Part shown: piece by piece, positions 45,741-53,924 of the stretch | Layout: each line of letters begins with the position of its first letter | Position numbering within the stretch: the first letter of the stretch is position 1 | Origin: an uncultured Planctomycetaceae bacterium | Lineage (GTDB): Bacteria > Planctomycetota > Planctomycetia > Planctomycetales > Planctomycetaceae | DNA length: 64,000 nucleotides | Assembly (NCBI GenBank): GCA_903858815.1 | Contig: CAIOKE010000077.1 | Location: 1 to 64,000 of the forward strand | Direction: 5' to 3' | The notes under the pieces: generated by a model | What the model was told of the DNA's origin: nothing | Databases searched by the model: none | What the model saw: only the letters and a program-made list of their open reading frames with translations | Position numbers and translations under genes: made by a program

Positions 45741-46355
45741 CTACTCCTCCGATACCCAGTCCGCTTCCAGCTTCTCAGACAGCTTCTCTCGAATCCGCTG
45801 CAACGTCCGTTCGATCGTGCGACAACTGCGATCCACCTTCGCGCTGATCTCTTCCACCGTAAATCCCTGCACACGCATCGCCACAATCTCACGCTCCTGC
45901 GGCTGCAGAAACTCAATCGCCTCGTTCAGCGAACACTCAAACTGCTGCTCGGAAATCTCTCCCGCTATCTCCTGCGATGACGATGGCTCGCCGTCCGGCT
46001 GCACAAATGACGTCGCCGCCACACTGCGATCCCGCGATGCCTTCCGACGCACCTTGTGTATCGCAATGACCGCCAGCAGACTCCACAGGGAATTGCCCTC
46101 AGGAGCATCATACGAGCCAGAAGACACACCACGAAATAAACTGCGAAATGCACTCTGAACAATGTCGTCCGGCTCGTGAGTCCGCCGGATTCCCGCAGAC
46201 ATCTGACGGTCCGCCAAACCATGCAGACGACCCGCATAACGACGATACAACTCACTCGCCGCAGACTCGTCACCACCACGCAAACGCGCAACCAGAGAGC
46301 GGTCCGTGGCCTCGTCCTCCGCCGTGTATTCAGACCAGTCGTCCGATCCCGCCAT
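45741..46355 (-). CDS. ECF RNA polymerase sigma factor
   Basis: A 204-residue sigma-70-like factor. Region 2: SAASELYRRYAGRLHGLADRQM … HEPDDIVQSAFRSLFRG … SLLAVIAIHKVRRKASRDRS. Region 4: LQPQEREIVAMRVQGFTVEEISAKVDRSCRTIERTLQRIREKL. The ATG at 46355 follows GAGGGTGAC; the frame is open further upstream without homologous sequence. It precedes the Ser/Thr kinase with a long N-terminal extension, and such sigma/kinase pairs are proposed to be functionally linked in Planctomycetes. A 6-bp inverted repeat, ATTTCC/GGAAAT (46460-46475), lies ~105 bp upstream. Confidence 0.9.
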   Translation of the reverse strand: MAGSDDWSEYTAEDEATDRSLVARLRGGDESAASELYRRYAGRLHGLADRQMSAGIRRTHEPDDIVQSAFRSLFRGVSSGSYDAPEGNSLWSLLAVIAIHKVRRKASRDRSVAATSFVQPDGEPSSSQEIAGEISEQQFECSLNEAIEFLQPQEREIVAMRVQGFTVEEISAKVDRSCRTIERTLQRIREKLSEKLEADWVSEE

Positions 46356-46536
46356 CGCTGTCACCCTCACTTTATCCCGCAGACCCACACCCGAAAGCAC
46401 AGGCCATTTCCACCGCCAACAACCACTCATTCCACCATGAACAAGTCGAAAAATCACGCATTTCCTGACGGAAATGACGGTTTTTTCGACAGATTGCAAA
46501 TCTGCAACCGCCCCCCAGCCAGAATCGCCCCCAAAC

Positions 46537-48162
46537 TCATCGCCCCGCTGCGGAAATCCCCCCCACGCCACGCTCCCCAAAGACTCCCAATAACCGCTCA
46601 TCCTGCAAATCCAGACCATACATCAGCTGATTGTAGTTGTACCGCGGCGTCGCTGCCGACTTCGTAAACATATTCGTGTACGTACCCTCGAAAAAAATCT
46701 GCCGCCCGTCACTACCATCAAACTCCGGATGCTGACACGGATTGTAAAAACTCTGACCAGGATGAGTCGCCACTTTCAACGCTCGACCATACGGCCCCTC
46801 CGCGGCGTCCGACTCAGAATAAAACACCTCACCCAGAAACGACGGACTCCCCGCCTCCCACGATTGCTCATTCCCGATCATCACCCAGCGCTGACGCCAC
46901 GCATTGAAATACACACTCCCCGCATGCAGCAATACCCTCCGCTCAGGCCGCTCCGCATCCAACGGCAGAAAACACAACTCCGCCGGTTTCACTAACCCGG
47001 ACCGCAACCAGCGCTGCTCGTCCTGCTGAGTCGTCGGGGCCGCCTTCCTCCAGCCCCAGTCCAGCTGTCCATCAGCCCTTCTCGACGGCTTCGACCGACC
47101 CTCCCCATCCACCTCCCCCGCACTGCAGGTCCAACCCTCCCACGCTGATTCATCCAGCAGTGACTCCAGTCGCGCAGGGACACGAGTCACCGGGAATGGC
47201 CGACCAAAACACAAATACTCCACACCGCCAAATGTTCGCTTCACCGGATGCTCACGCAGCAGCCGCCAGTCCTCCTCCAGACCAACCTCAGCCAGCACCT
47301 CAAACAGCTCTCGCTCGTCATTCCACAACATATGACCCTGCTGCAGCGGCTCCTCCAGACCACGTCGCCGCGAAAAACTGCAAACCATCCGCTCGCCACC
47401 CGCCGCGTCTCGCACCACACTCACACCCTGAATCCACACCACACCCGTCGCGTCAGGAACATCAACCATCGCCCGCGCAAATCCATCAGCACCCGTGAAA
47501 TAACGCAGATTGATACCCAGACCCCGAGCATCAGCGATGCTCTCAGGCAACTCACTCACCGCACCCGCTGTCCGGAATAAACCCAGCGGATACGACAAAC
47601 GACTGGTATCCCCCCAGAACCAATACATCCGACCCCCATAAACCGCCGTCTGAACCGAATCCTGACCCACCACCTGCCCCTGCTCCACTCCCGCTCGGAG
47701 ACCCGCCTCCTCCCCCAAACGCACCGTGTCCAGCCACAAATCCCGACCAGTCACTCGATACAACCGACTCGCAGGCTGAACACGCCGTAACTCAATCCGA
47801 TGACGACTGCCGGAACCCGGCTGCAATCGCACTCCCTCCATCCCAAACCCATCCCGCTCCACCTGATACCCAGCCGAACGCACACCAAAATACACCGTCT
47901 GCCCGAATAACTGCGGCTCATTCAGCGCCACCCAGCCACCACTATCCGAGATCCACACCACACCATCCACCGTCGTCAGCTCCACCAGCGGAATCCCACG
48001 ACCCGTCTCCCGATCCACAATCTGCACTCCCGCCGGCTGCACTCCCGCCGGCTGCACTTCCGCCGGCTGCTGACCAGAGGTCGTACCGACAAACGCCAGC
48101 AGACACCAAACCCACAGCAAACCCGAAATCCCACCGCGACTGAACGCCCGCACAATGCCCAT
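46537..48162 (-). CDS. Secreted hypothetical protein with N-terminal pentapeptide repeat
   Basis: A 541-residue exported protein (signal peptide ending near FVGTTSGQQ). A QPAEVQPAGVQPAGVQ repeat follows, encoded by three 15-bp DNA units. Then comes a small beta-rich domain (VDRETGRGIPLVELTTVDGVVWISDSGGWVAL) resembling carboxypeptidase-regulatory domains, and a ~400-residue propeller-like region with W/F-rich blades (GGRMYWFWGDTSRL; RWVMIGNEQSW). I cannot name the family with confidence; the GDTSRL-type motif resembles glycoside-hydrolase-like five-bladed propellers. The ATG at 48162 has AGGA ten bases upstream. Confidence 0.7.
   Translation of the reverse strand: MGIVRAFSRGGISGLLWVWCLLAFVGTTSGQQPAEVQPAGVQPAGVQIVDRETGRGIPLVELTTVDGVVWISDSGGWVALNEPQLFGQTVYFGVRSAGYQVERDGFGMEGVRLQPGSGSRHRIELRRVQPASRLYRVTGRDLWLDTVRLGEEAGLRAGVEQGQVVGQDSVQTAVYGGRMYWFWGDTSRLSYPLGLFRTAGAVSELPESIADARGLGINLRYFTGADGFARAMVDVPDATGVVWIQGVSVVRDAAGGERMVCSFSRRRGLEEPLQQGHMLWNDERELFEVLAEVGLEEDWRLLREHPVKRTFGGVEYLCFGRPFPVTRVPARLESLLDESAWEGWTCSAGEVDGEGRSKPSRRADGQLDWGWRKAAPTTQQDEQRWLRSGLVKPAELCFLPLDAERPERRVLLHAGSVYFNAWRQRWVMIGNEQSWEAGSPSFLGEVFYSESDAAEGPYGRALKVATHPGQSFYNPCQHPEFDGSDGRQIFFEGTYTNMFTKSAATPRYNYNQLMYGLDLQDERLLGVFGERGVGGISAAGR
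48022..48066. repeat. In-gene 15-bp tandem repeat (3 units)
   Basis: Three adjacent copies of CTGCACTCCCGCCGG (the third with TTCC for TCCC). On the minus strand they encode the PAGVQ/PAEVQ repeats just after the signal peptide of the 46537-48162 protein. The unit length keeps the reading frame whatever the copy number. Confidence 0.9.
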
Positions 48163-48291
48163 CTTCAATCATTCCTGCTGCAGGCCTTCGAATTCTGAAC
48201 CCCACCCTGTCAGGTCCCGACAAACACCGGTAGTATATGCGGCGATCGCGCAACGCAGCACAGTCACCACCAGACTCGCTGGAAACTTCTC

Positions 48292-49797
48292 ATGACACCT
48301 GCCTCCTCACCCGCCCCCTCAATCACTCCAGCAGCCGCTCGTACCTCACGCCGTGGCTGCCTGCAATCCGCTCAGGGATTCGGGGCTCTCGCTGCTGCTG
48401 TCCTGCTGGCCGAATCCGCCGCGCAGGCTGACAACCCCCCAGGCAGCGGCGCAAAACTTCAGCAACTGCACCACCCCGCCCGCGCTAAACGCGTCATTCA
48501 ACTGTTCATGGGTGGTGCCGCCAGCCACCTCGATCTCTGGGATCACAAACCACAACTCGAAAAACATCACGGACAGCCATCCAGCTTCGGCGAACATGTC
48601 GAAGCCTTTCAGAATGGACTGGGACCATGGATGAAGTCCCCCTTCAGGTTTCAACCCTGCGGCAGCAGCGGAAAATTCCTCAGCGACGTCGTCGCACCAC
48701 TCGGACGCGTTGTCGATGACATCGCCTTCATTCACAACATGGTGGGTCGTACTGGTGTTCATAGCCAGGCCACCTATCTGCAGACCACTGGTTTCGACCG
48801 GCCCGGTTTCCCCGGCATGGGGGCATGGGTCACCTATGCTCTCGGCAGCCTCAATGAAAACCTGCCTGCATTCGTCGTGCTGCCGGATCATCGCGGCTAT
48901 GCCAGCAACGGCCCGCGCAACTGGAGCTCCGCATTCCTGCCAGCCAGCAATCAGGGCACCACCATCTTTCCCCAGCGCGAATCCCCCGTCGAAGATCTGC
49001 ATGCCACTGCAGACTTCATCACCCCCGGCAGCGAAGCCGACGGACGCCGATTGCTGCAGTCACTCAACCAGCGATACAACCAGCGGCACCCCGGCGATTC
49101 CCGACTCGAATCCCGGCTCCGCTCCTACGAACTCGCCGCTCGCATGCAGCTCAGTGCCCCCGAAGCCTTCGACCTGTCCCAGGAAACCGCCGCCACCCTC
49201 AAAGCCTACGGGCTGGCAGAATCCGGCGGTACATGGCCCACGGAAATCAATGTCCCGGAAGAAGCGGATTGCTTCGGTCGCAAATGCCTCATCGCTCGCA
49301 GACTTCTGGAACGAGGCGTCCGATTTATTCAGATCTGGAGCGGAAACGATAACAGCTTCCCACGTCGTAACTGGGACAGCCACGAAGATATTCAACGCGA
49401 CCACGGACCACTGGCCATGGGTATGGCCATCGGCACCGCCGCGCTCATCGAAGACCTCAGACAACGCGGACTCCTCGATGACACCATCATCCTCTGGACA
49501 ACAGAATTCGGACGCATGCCCTCCACCCAGGGTTCCACTGGACGTGACCATAACCCGTATGTCTTTACCAACTGGCTCTGTGGCGGTGGAATCCGTGGTG
49601 GCATCACCTGCGGACACTCCGACGAATGGGGCTACAAACCCCTCGATCGCAATCACCCCACTCAGGTCTACGATGTCCACGCCACCATCCTGCATCTGCT
49701 GGGAATCGATCACACCCGTCTGACCGTCAGACAGGATGGCATCGATCGCCGACTGACAGACGTGCACGGGCACGTCCTGCAGGATCTGCTCGCCTGA
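48292..49797 (+). CDS. DUF1501 domain protein with Tat-type signal
   Basis: A 501-residue exported protein of the DUF1501 family, an alkaline-phosphatase/sulfatase-like fold common in Planctomycetes. The N-terminus has a twin-arginine motif (SRRGCLQSAQGFGALAAAVLLA). Core motifs: VIQLFMGGAASHLDLWDHKP, FIHNMVGRTGVHSQATYLQTTGF, FIQIWSGNDNSFPRRNWDSHEDI, LDDTIILWTTEFGRMPSTQGSTGRDHNPYVFTNWLCGGGIRGG and the C-terminal DVHATILHLLGIDHTRLTVRQDGIDRRLTDVHG. DUF1501 genes are usually next to a DUF1549/DUF1553 cytochrome gene; none is here. Function unproven. Confidence 0.9.
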   Translation: MTPASSPAPSITPAAARTSRRGCLQSAQGFGALAAAVLLAESAAQADNPPGSGAKLQQLHHPARAKRVIQLFMGGAASHLDLWDHKPQLEKHHGQPSSFGEHVEAFQNGLGPWMKSPFRFQPCGSSGKFLSDVVAPLGRVVDDIAFIHNMVGRTGVHSQATYLQTTGFDRPGFPGMGAWVTYALGSLNENLPAFVVLPDHRGYASNGPRNWSSAFLPASNQGTTIFPQRESPVEDLHATADFITPGSEADGRRLLQSLNQRYNQRHPGDSRLESRLRSYELAARMQLSAPEAFDLSQETAATLKAYGLAESGGTWPTEINVPEEADCFGRKCLIARRLLERGVRFIQIWSGNDNSFPRRNWDSHEDIQRDHGPLAMGMAIGTAALIEDLRQRGLLDDTIILWTTEFGRMPSTQGSTGRDHNPYVFTNWLCGGGIRGGITCGHSDEWGYKPLDRNHPTQVYDVHATILHLLGIDHTRLTVRQDGIDRRLTDVHGHVLQDLLA

Positions 49798-49895
49798 CTC
49801 AAACATGCCCGCTTGCTTTACCACGGCACTGCCGCTGCCTAACATCCGGACACAGTTCAATCATTTACTGACTGTTTACCCTGAAAGGCTCCACC

Positions 49896-50471
49896 ATGTC
49901 ACCCGTGCGTCTCTTCTCTGCACTCCTGCTGTTCACCATCAGCCTGCTGCCCGCAGCTGCCACAGCCGCCGAAGAATACGTCTACGATGCCGTTCACTCC
50001 TCGGTCAGCTTCAAAGCTCGCCACCTCGACATCAGCTGGATCCACGGACGGTTCAATGAAGTGGATGGGAGATTCTCCATCGATCGACAGGATCCTGCGA
50101 AATCCAGCTTCCAGCTCACCATCAAAGCCGACAGTGTCGATACCGCCAATGCCGCCCGTGACGAACATCTGCGACAGCCCGATTACTTCGACACCAAACA
50201 GTTCCCTACCATCGAATTTCGCAGCACAAAAGTCAAAGCCATTGATGGCGGATATGAAGTCACCGGTGATTTCACCATGCACGGCACCACTCGCTCCATC
50301 ACCATCAAACTGATGGGCGGAAAACAGATCGAATCCCGCGGCGTCAAACGCGTCGGTTTCGCCACCGAACTGCGACTGAAACGCAGCGACTATAACTTCG
50401 ATGCCAGTGCCATCGGACCCATCGGCGACGAAGCCGTTGTCATCATCGACTGTGAAGGGATGAGCAAGTAA
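49896..50471 (+). CDS. YceI-family periplasmic lipid-binding protein
   Basis: A 191-residue protein with a signal peptide (residues 1-~24) and the complete YceI lipocalin-like barrel: VYDAVHSSVSFKARHLDISWIHGRFNEVDGRFSID at the start, DTANAARDEHLRQPDYFDTKQFPTIEFRST in the middle, and DFTMHGTTRSITIKLM. YceI proteins bind isoprenoid or polyisoprenoid lipids in the periplasm. The ATG at 49896 follows AAAGG. The next gene begins 3 bp after the stop. Confidence 0.93.
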   Translation: MSPVRLFSALLLFTISLLPAAATAAEEYVYDAVHSSVSFKARHLDISWIHGRFNEVDGRFSIDRQDPAKSSFQLTIKADSVDTANAARDEHLRQPDYFDTKQFPTIEFRSTKVKAIDGGYEVTGDFTMHGTTRSITIKLMGGKQIESRGVKRVGFATELRLKRSDYNFDASAIGPIGDEAVVIIDCEGMSK

Positions 50472-50474
50472 TCC

Positions 50475-51356
50475 ATGCCGGATGGACTGCTCTGTCTGCT
50501 GGCATTTCTGATCGCAGCCGCGGTTGCCACCCCCCAGGTGACAACCCGGCTGCAACCCGTGCTGATGCTCGGCTCCATACTGGCAGGATTGGCCATCCTG
50601 AACATCCTGCCCGCACTCCCGCCTGCGTCCGCAGCCGATCGATTTCTGTGCCTGCTGCCCTTGCTGGCTCTCGCAGATTGCTGCCGCACCACAAACACTC
50701 GCAGATCCACCACACTGCCAAACATGCTGGTCCTGACGGCCGTCGTACCCACAGTCCTGTTCCGCTCAGTCTGGCTGATACAACCCGCTGACCAAACGAT
50801 CCTCGGAATCACGCCAACCGGCTGGCTGCTGCTGCTCGGCCTCACTCCCCTCACTGTCGCCATCGCCCTCCTCCTGCAGCGACTGGCCACACCCGCCGGA
50901 TACACGGATGTCGCTGCCAGCCTGACTCTCTGCCTCCTCTGCTGCCTGCTCTGCACTGGCCTTGCAATCACGCTGGGAGGCTATCTCAAGGGAGGACTGC
51001 TGGCGTTGCCATTGGCCGGCAGCCTGCTGCCGACCGCACTCCGCAAAGCCCTCGGCAACTCCCCGGCTCACTCGGATCTGCCAATCACACTCGGCTGGGG
51101 CAGCCTGATCAGCCTGCTGCTGATCGGTGGATTTTTCGGCAGACTGACACCCATCCAGTGCGCCTGCTTTGCCACTATCCCGCTGCTGACAGCACTGCCT
51201 TTTCCACCGCGCTTCATTCCCCATAACAGGCGACGTCAGATCCTGCTGCGAATCACCACCACAGCCCTGCTCTGCGGATTGCTGCTGGCCCACGCGTGGA
51301 CCGTCTTTGCCGTCCGCATGCTGCCGCTGCTGGCCTCACACAACACCCCGCCATAA
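50475..51356 (+). CDS. Polytopic membrane protein of unknown function
   Basis: A 293-residue, extremely hydrophobic protein with eight or more predicted transmembrane helices (e.g. LLCLLAFLIAAAVAT, LMLGSILAGLAILNILPALP, LTLCLLCCLLCTGLAITLGGYL, LRITTTALLCGLLLAHAWTVF). No family recognised. It starts 3 bp after the YceI stop and so is probably in its operon. It converges with an ECF sigma gene, leaving 7 bp between the stops. Confidence 0.75.
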   Translation: MPDGLLCLLAFLIAAAVATPQVTTRLQPVLMLGSILAGLAILNILPALPPASAADRFLCLLPLLALADCCRTTNTRRSTTLPNMLVLTAVVPTVLFRSVWLIQPADQTILGITPTGWLLLLGLTPLTVAIALLLQRLATPAGYTDVAASLTLCLLCCLLCTGLAITLGGYLKGGLLALPLAGSLLPTALRKALGNSPAHSDLPITLGWGSLISLLLIGGFFGRLTPIQCACFATIPLLTALPFPPRFIPHNRRRQILLRITTTALLCGLLLAHAWTVFAVRMLPLLASHNTPP

Positions 51357-51363
51357 CGTCACG

Positions 51364-51900
51364 TCAAACGTCACTCTGCAGACGCCGATTCAGCCACGCT
51401 CGCGCAAATTGCCAGTGACGCTCTGCTGTACGCTCACACACGCCCAGCTCTTCAGCACACTCCTCCAGACTCAGACCCCCGAAGTACCGCAATTCCACAA
51501 GCCGAGCCTTCTCGGGAAAATCCACACCCAAAGCTGTAATGGCCTCGTCCAGATCCAGCAGATCCACACTCGACTGGTCTTCCGCCACAGCCTCACCACT
51601 CTGCAGATTCCAGAACTCAGTCTGCAGCAGCCTCAGACGACGACGCTTACGACGGCCATACTCAATCAGAATCTGTCGCATGGCCACCGCAGCCAGCGCC
51701 TTCATACTGCGAATCCCCGCAAACCGCTCCGGACCACTCCGCTGCAGACGCAGCCACGCCTCGTGAACCAATGCCGTCGGCGACAGAGTGTGTGCCGCAC
51801 TCTCCTGACCCATGCAGGCGGCCGCTATCCGCCGCAATTCAGCATACACCAGAGAAAAAGCATCCTCCGATCCCCGGTTTTCTGTCTCTGCAATCGCCAC
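51364..51900 (-). CDS. ECF RNA polymerase sigma factor (planctomycete type)
   Basis: A 178-residue factor of the short 'ECF/Sig-70_X6' type: FSLVYAELRRIAAACMGQESAAHTLSPTALVHEAWLRL is the region-2 hallmark of this subfamily, with AVAMRQILIEYGRRKRRR, and region 4 is LGVDFPEKARLVELRYFGGLSLEECAEELGVCERTAERHWQFARAWLNRRL. The only start before the upstream in-frame stop is GTG at 51900. It lies 28 bp after the miaE-like gene on the same strand, so it is the third gene of a RidA-like/miaE/sigma operon. Confidence 0.92.
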   Translation of the reverse strand: MAIAETENRGSEDAFSLVYAELRRIAAACMGQESAAHTLSPTALVHEAWLRLQRSGPERFAGIRSMKALAAVAMRQILIEYGRRKRRRLRLLQTEFWNLQSGEAVAEDQSSVDLLDLDEAITALGVDFPEKARLVELRYFGGLSLEECAEELGVCERTAERHWQFARAWLNRRLQSDV

Positions 51901-51928
51901 TGCATGTTCCTCGGCTGCTCTACCTGAC

Positions 51929-52504
51929 TTAACTGTGTACCCTCGGCAATGAACAGCCCTCCGCTATGATCACGGATTCCTGCTCTGCCAGCTCCTGCAG
52001 CCGCTGATCCACTGACACATCATCTGCAAACAACCGCGCCAGACGCACGTAAGTCGCATGATGACGCGCTTCAGATTCAAACAGACTGCCGTAAAAGGAC
52101 TTCAGCTCGGAATCCTGCAGATGATCCCGCAACAACACAAATCGCTCACAACTGCGAGCCTCAATCAGGGCGGCTACCAGCAGCCGATCCACTGCCCGCA
52201 TCGGCTCTCCACGACGGACCAGCTCTTTCAGTCGCCGACCATATGTCCCCGGACGCAAACCCTGAAATCGAATGCCACGCCGCTTCAATAAACCACGCAC
52301 CAACGCGAAATGCTCCAGCTCCTCGCGCACAATCTCACTCATGCAGTCACACAAATCCTCCGACTGCACATAATCAAACATCAGATCCATCGCCGTCGCC
52401 GCAGCCTTCTGCTCACAATGCGCATGATCCAGCAGAATCTCGGGCAGAAACTGATCCACCTGACCCAACCAGCGCTGTGACGATACAGATTTCAGATGCA
52501 GCAT
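51929..52504 (-). CDS. miaE: MiaE-like tRNA hydroxylase
   Basis: A 191-residue diiron protein of the tRNA-(ms2io6A37) monooxygenase family. Iron-ligand motifs of the ferritin-like four-helix bundle are visible: LLDHAHCEQKAAATAM, REELEHFALV (ExxH), ALIEARSCERF, and FESEARHHATYVRLA (ExxH). MiaE hydroxylates the isopentenyl group of ms2i6A37. The ATG at 52504 is directly preceded by a 35-bp array of five 7-bp units and has no Shine-Dalgarno sequence. The upstream RidA-like gene ends within that array. Confidence 0.88.
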   Translation of the reverse strand: MLHLKSVSSQRWLGQVDQFLPEILLDHAHCEQKAAATAMDLMFDYVQSEDLCDCMSEIVREELEHFALVRGLLKRRGIRFQGLRPGTYGRRLKELVRRGEPMRAVDRLLVAALIEARSCERFVLLRDHLQDSELKSFYGSLFESEARHHATYVRLARLFADDVSVDQRLQELAEQESVIIAEGCSLPRVHS

Positions 52505-52506
52505 GG

Positions 52507-52541
52507 TTTTCAGTTTTCAGTTTTCAGTTTTCAGTTTTCAG
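52507..52541. repeat. 7-bp tandem array at the miaE start (TTTTCAG x5)
   Basis: Five exact TTTTCAG heptamers. On the minus strand they read CTGAAAA and occupy the whole interval between the RidA-like stop (TGA at 52540-52538, itself part of a unit) and two bases before the miaE ATG. A 7-bp unit with TGA puts stops in all three frames every 21 bp. A related but more diverged array flanks the other end of the RidA-like gene (53752-53856). Confidence 0.95.
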
Positions 52542-53743
52542 TGGTTAGGGGGCCCTGATGCTGCCGGTACGGCGATCAGATCCATTGCCAAAGCTGCACC
52601 ACGCACACCAACCGATGTCACCACAGCCTTCGAAGCAGCCGGCGGACGGTCCGGGTCGTAGTACCGCGGACGGACGGCATTCAGACTGACACTGGCTGCA
52701 TCCGTCGACACATAATACGTAGCCTTGACAAGATGCTGAAAGTCCCCGCCCGCCTGTTTCACTATTCTTTGCAGATTCTCCAGTACACCCGTGGATTCTG
52801 CCGCCGCAGTCTCTGCCGATTCCGAACCGACTGCACTCGCCACAGTCACTCCACTCGTCAGAATCAACGACCTGCCCTCGATCACGCACACGCGGCTGTA
52901 AACCGGTGATTTCGTCATTCCCGGCGGAGTCACCCAGGCGATGGGTGGCTGCCCCGCAATTCCCGGCCCGCCCGCTGCCACCAGCTCAATCTCCACTGGC
53001 ACGCGAACACTGGATTTCCAATCCACAATCACCAGCGGAGGCTGCGGACGGTCCGGACCAAAAAACTGCTGCACCGCACGCCGCACGTCCTCACCCCCGG
53101 ACGCCGGCTGCACAAAAGCCTTCAGCTGCACAATGTCCGCTGATCCCCGACCGAGAAATTCCAGTGTCCGCTGCAGACTCTGCAGCGTCGCCAGCGTTGC
53201 CTCAGACACTGACTCCGCAGATTCCGCCTGACCCGACACATAAATCTGACGACCCGCCGGCAATCGCCCCACGTCCGCAGACACAAATCGCTTCGCCGCA
53301 TCCTCAACACCCACCGCCAGCACCGCATCCAGCGTCAGCGTTCCTGCTCCGGCAACTTCCGAAACGACCTGCGTCAGCGCCGGACGATGCTCCGCCTCAG
53401 GCCACTGCAAACGCAGCGCCTCTCGCGCTGCCGCCAGCACCTCCTCTGACTCACCATACAGATGCAGCCTCGCAACGGCAGCCAGAGTCCCCCCCTGCGG
53501 CACCACAATTCGCTCCAGCTCCCGCAAGCAAGCCCGCAACTGCTCACCCACTGACCCGGATTCAGAACCGACCGGCCCAACCTGCGCCGTCCACAACGTA
53601 TCTCCCGTCACCACAACCGACTCAGGAAAACCACTCAACCCCATCCCGAATCGCTGCACCACACCCTGACCCATCGCCACCGTTCCCCACATCCACACCC
53701 ACATCCACACCCACGTCACTCGCAGAACATCCACACACATCAT
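52538..53743 (-). CDS. Secreted protein with RidA-like (YjgF/UK114) domains
   Basis: A 401-residue exported protein with a signal peptide rich in Trp/Met/Val (VTWVWMWVWMWGTVAMGQG). At least two, probably three, YjgF/RidA-type trimer folds are recognisable: VVVTGDTLWTAQVG…LRACLRELERIVV (first, diverged), QIYVSGQAES…TLQSLQRTLEFLGRGSADIVQLKAFVQ with PPLVIVDWKSSVRVPVEIELVA, and LILTSG…VLENLQRIVKQAGGDFQHLVKATYYVSTDA with PAASKAVVTSVGVRGAALAMDLIAV. The RidA catalytic arginine is not conserved, so enamine deaminase activity is unlikely. The ATG at 53743 has GGGGAGGG four bases upstream, contributed by a 7-bp array. Confidence 0.78.
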   Translation of the reverse strand: MMCVDVLRVTWVWMWVWMWGTVAMGQGVVQRFGMGLSGFPESVVVTGDTLWTAQVGPVGSESGSVGEQLRACLRELERIVVPQGGTLAAVARLHLYGESEEVLAAAREALRLQWPEAEHRPALTQVVSEVAGAGTLTLDAVLAVGVEDAAKRFVSADVGRLPAGRQIYVSGQAESAESVSEATLATLQSLQRTLEFLGRGSADIVQLKAFVQPASGGEDVRRAVQQFFGPDRPQPPLVIVDWKSSVRVPVEIELVAAGGPGIAGQPPIAWVTPPGMTKSPVYSRVCVIEGRSLILTSGVTVASAVGSESAETAAAESTGVLENLQRIVKQAGGDFQHLVKATYYVSTDAASVSLNAVRPRYYDPDRPPAASKAVVTSVGVRGAALAMDLIAVPAASGPPNH

Positions 53744-53751
53744 CACGCCCT

Positions 53752-53850
<99 letters not shown>

Positions 53851-53856
<6 letters not shown>

Positions 53857-53885
53857 CCGACTTCCGGGGGGAAAGCCAGCCTTTT
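53851..53885 (-). terminator. Terminator after AAA+ regulator gene
   Basis: A long stem-loop with about 15 base pairs (AAAAGGCCGACTTCC against GGAAAGCCAGCCTTTT, two G-T pairs and one bulge) with flanking A and T tracts, 40 bp past the regulator stop. The symmetry of A- and T-tracts means it could work in both directions. Its left arm merges with the last unit of the 7-bp array. Confidence 0.75.
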
Positions 53886-53924
53886 CAGGAAGGAGAGATT
53901 TCTTAGCAGTCGCTGTCGCTCAGA

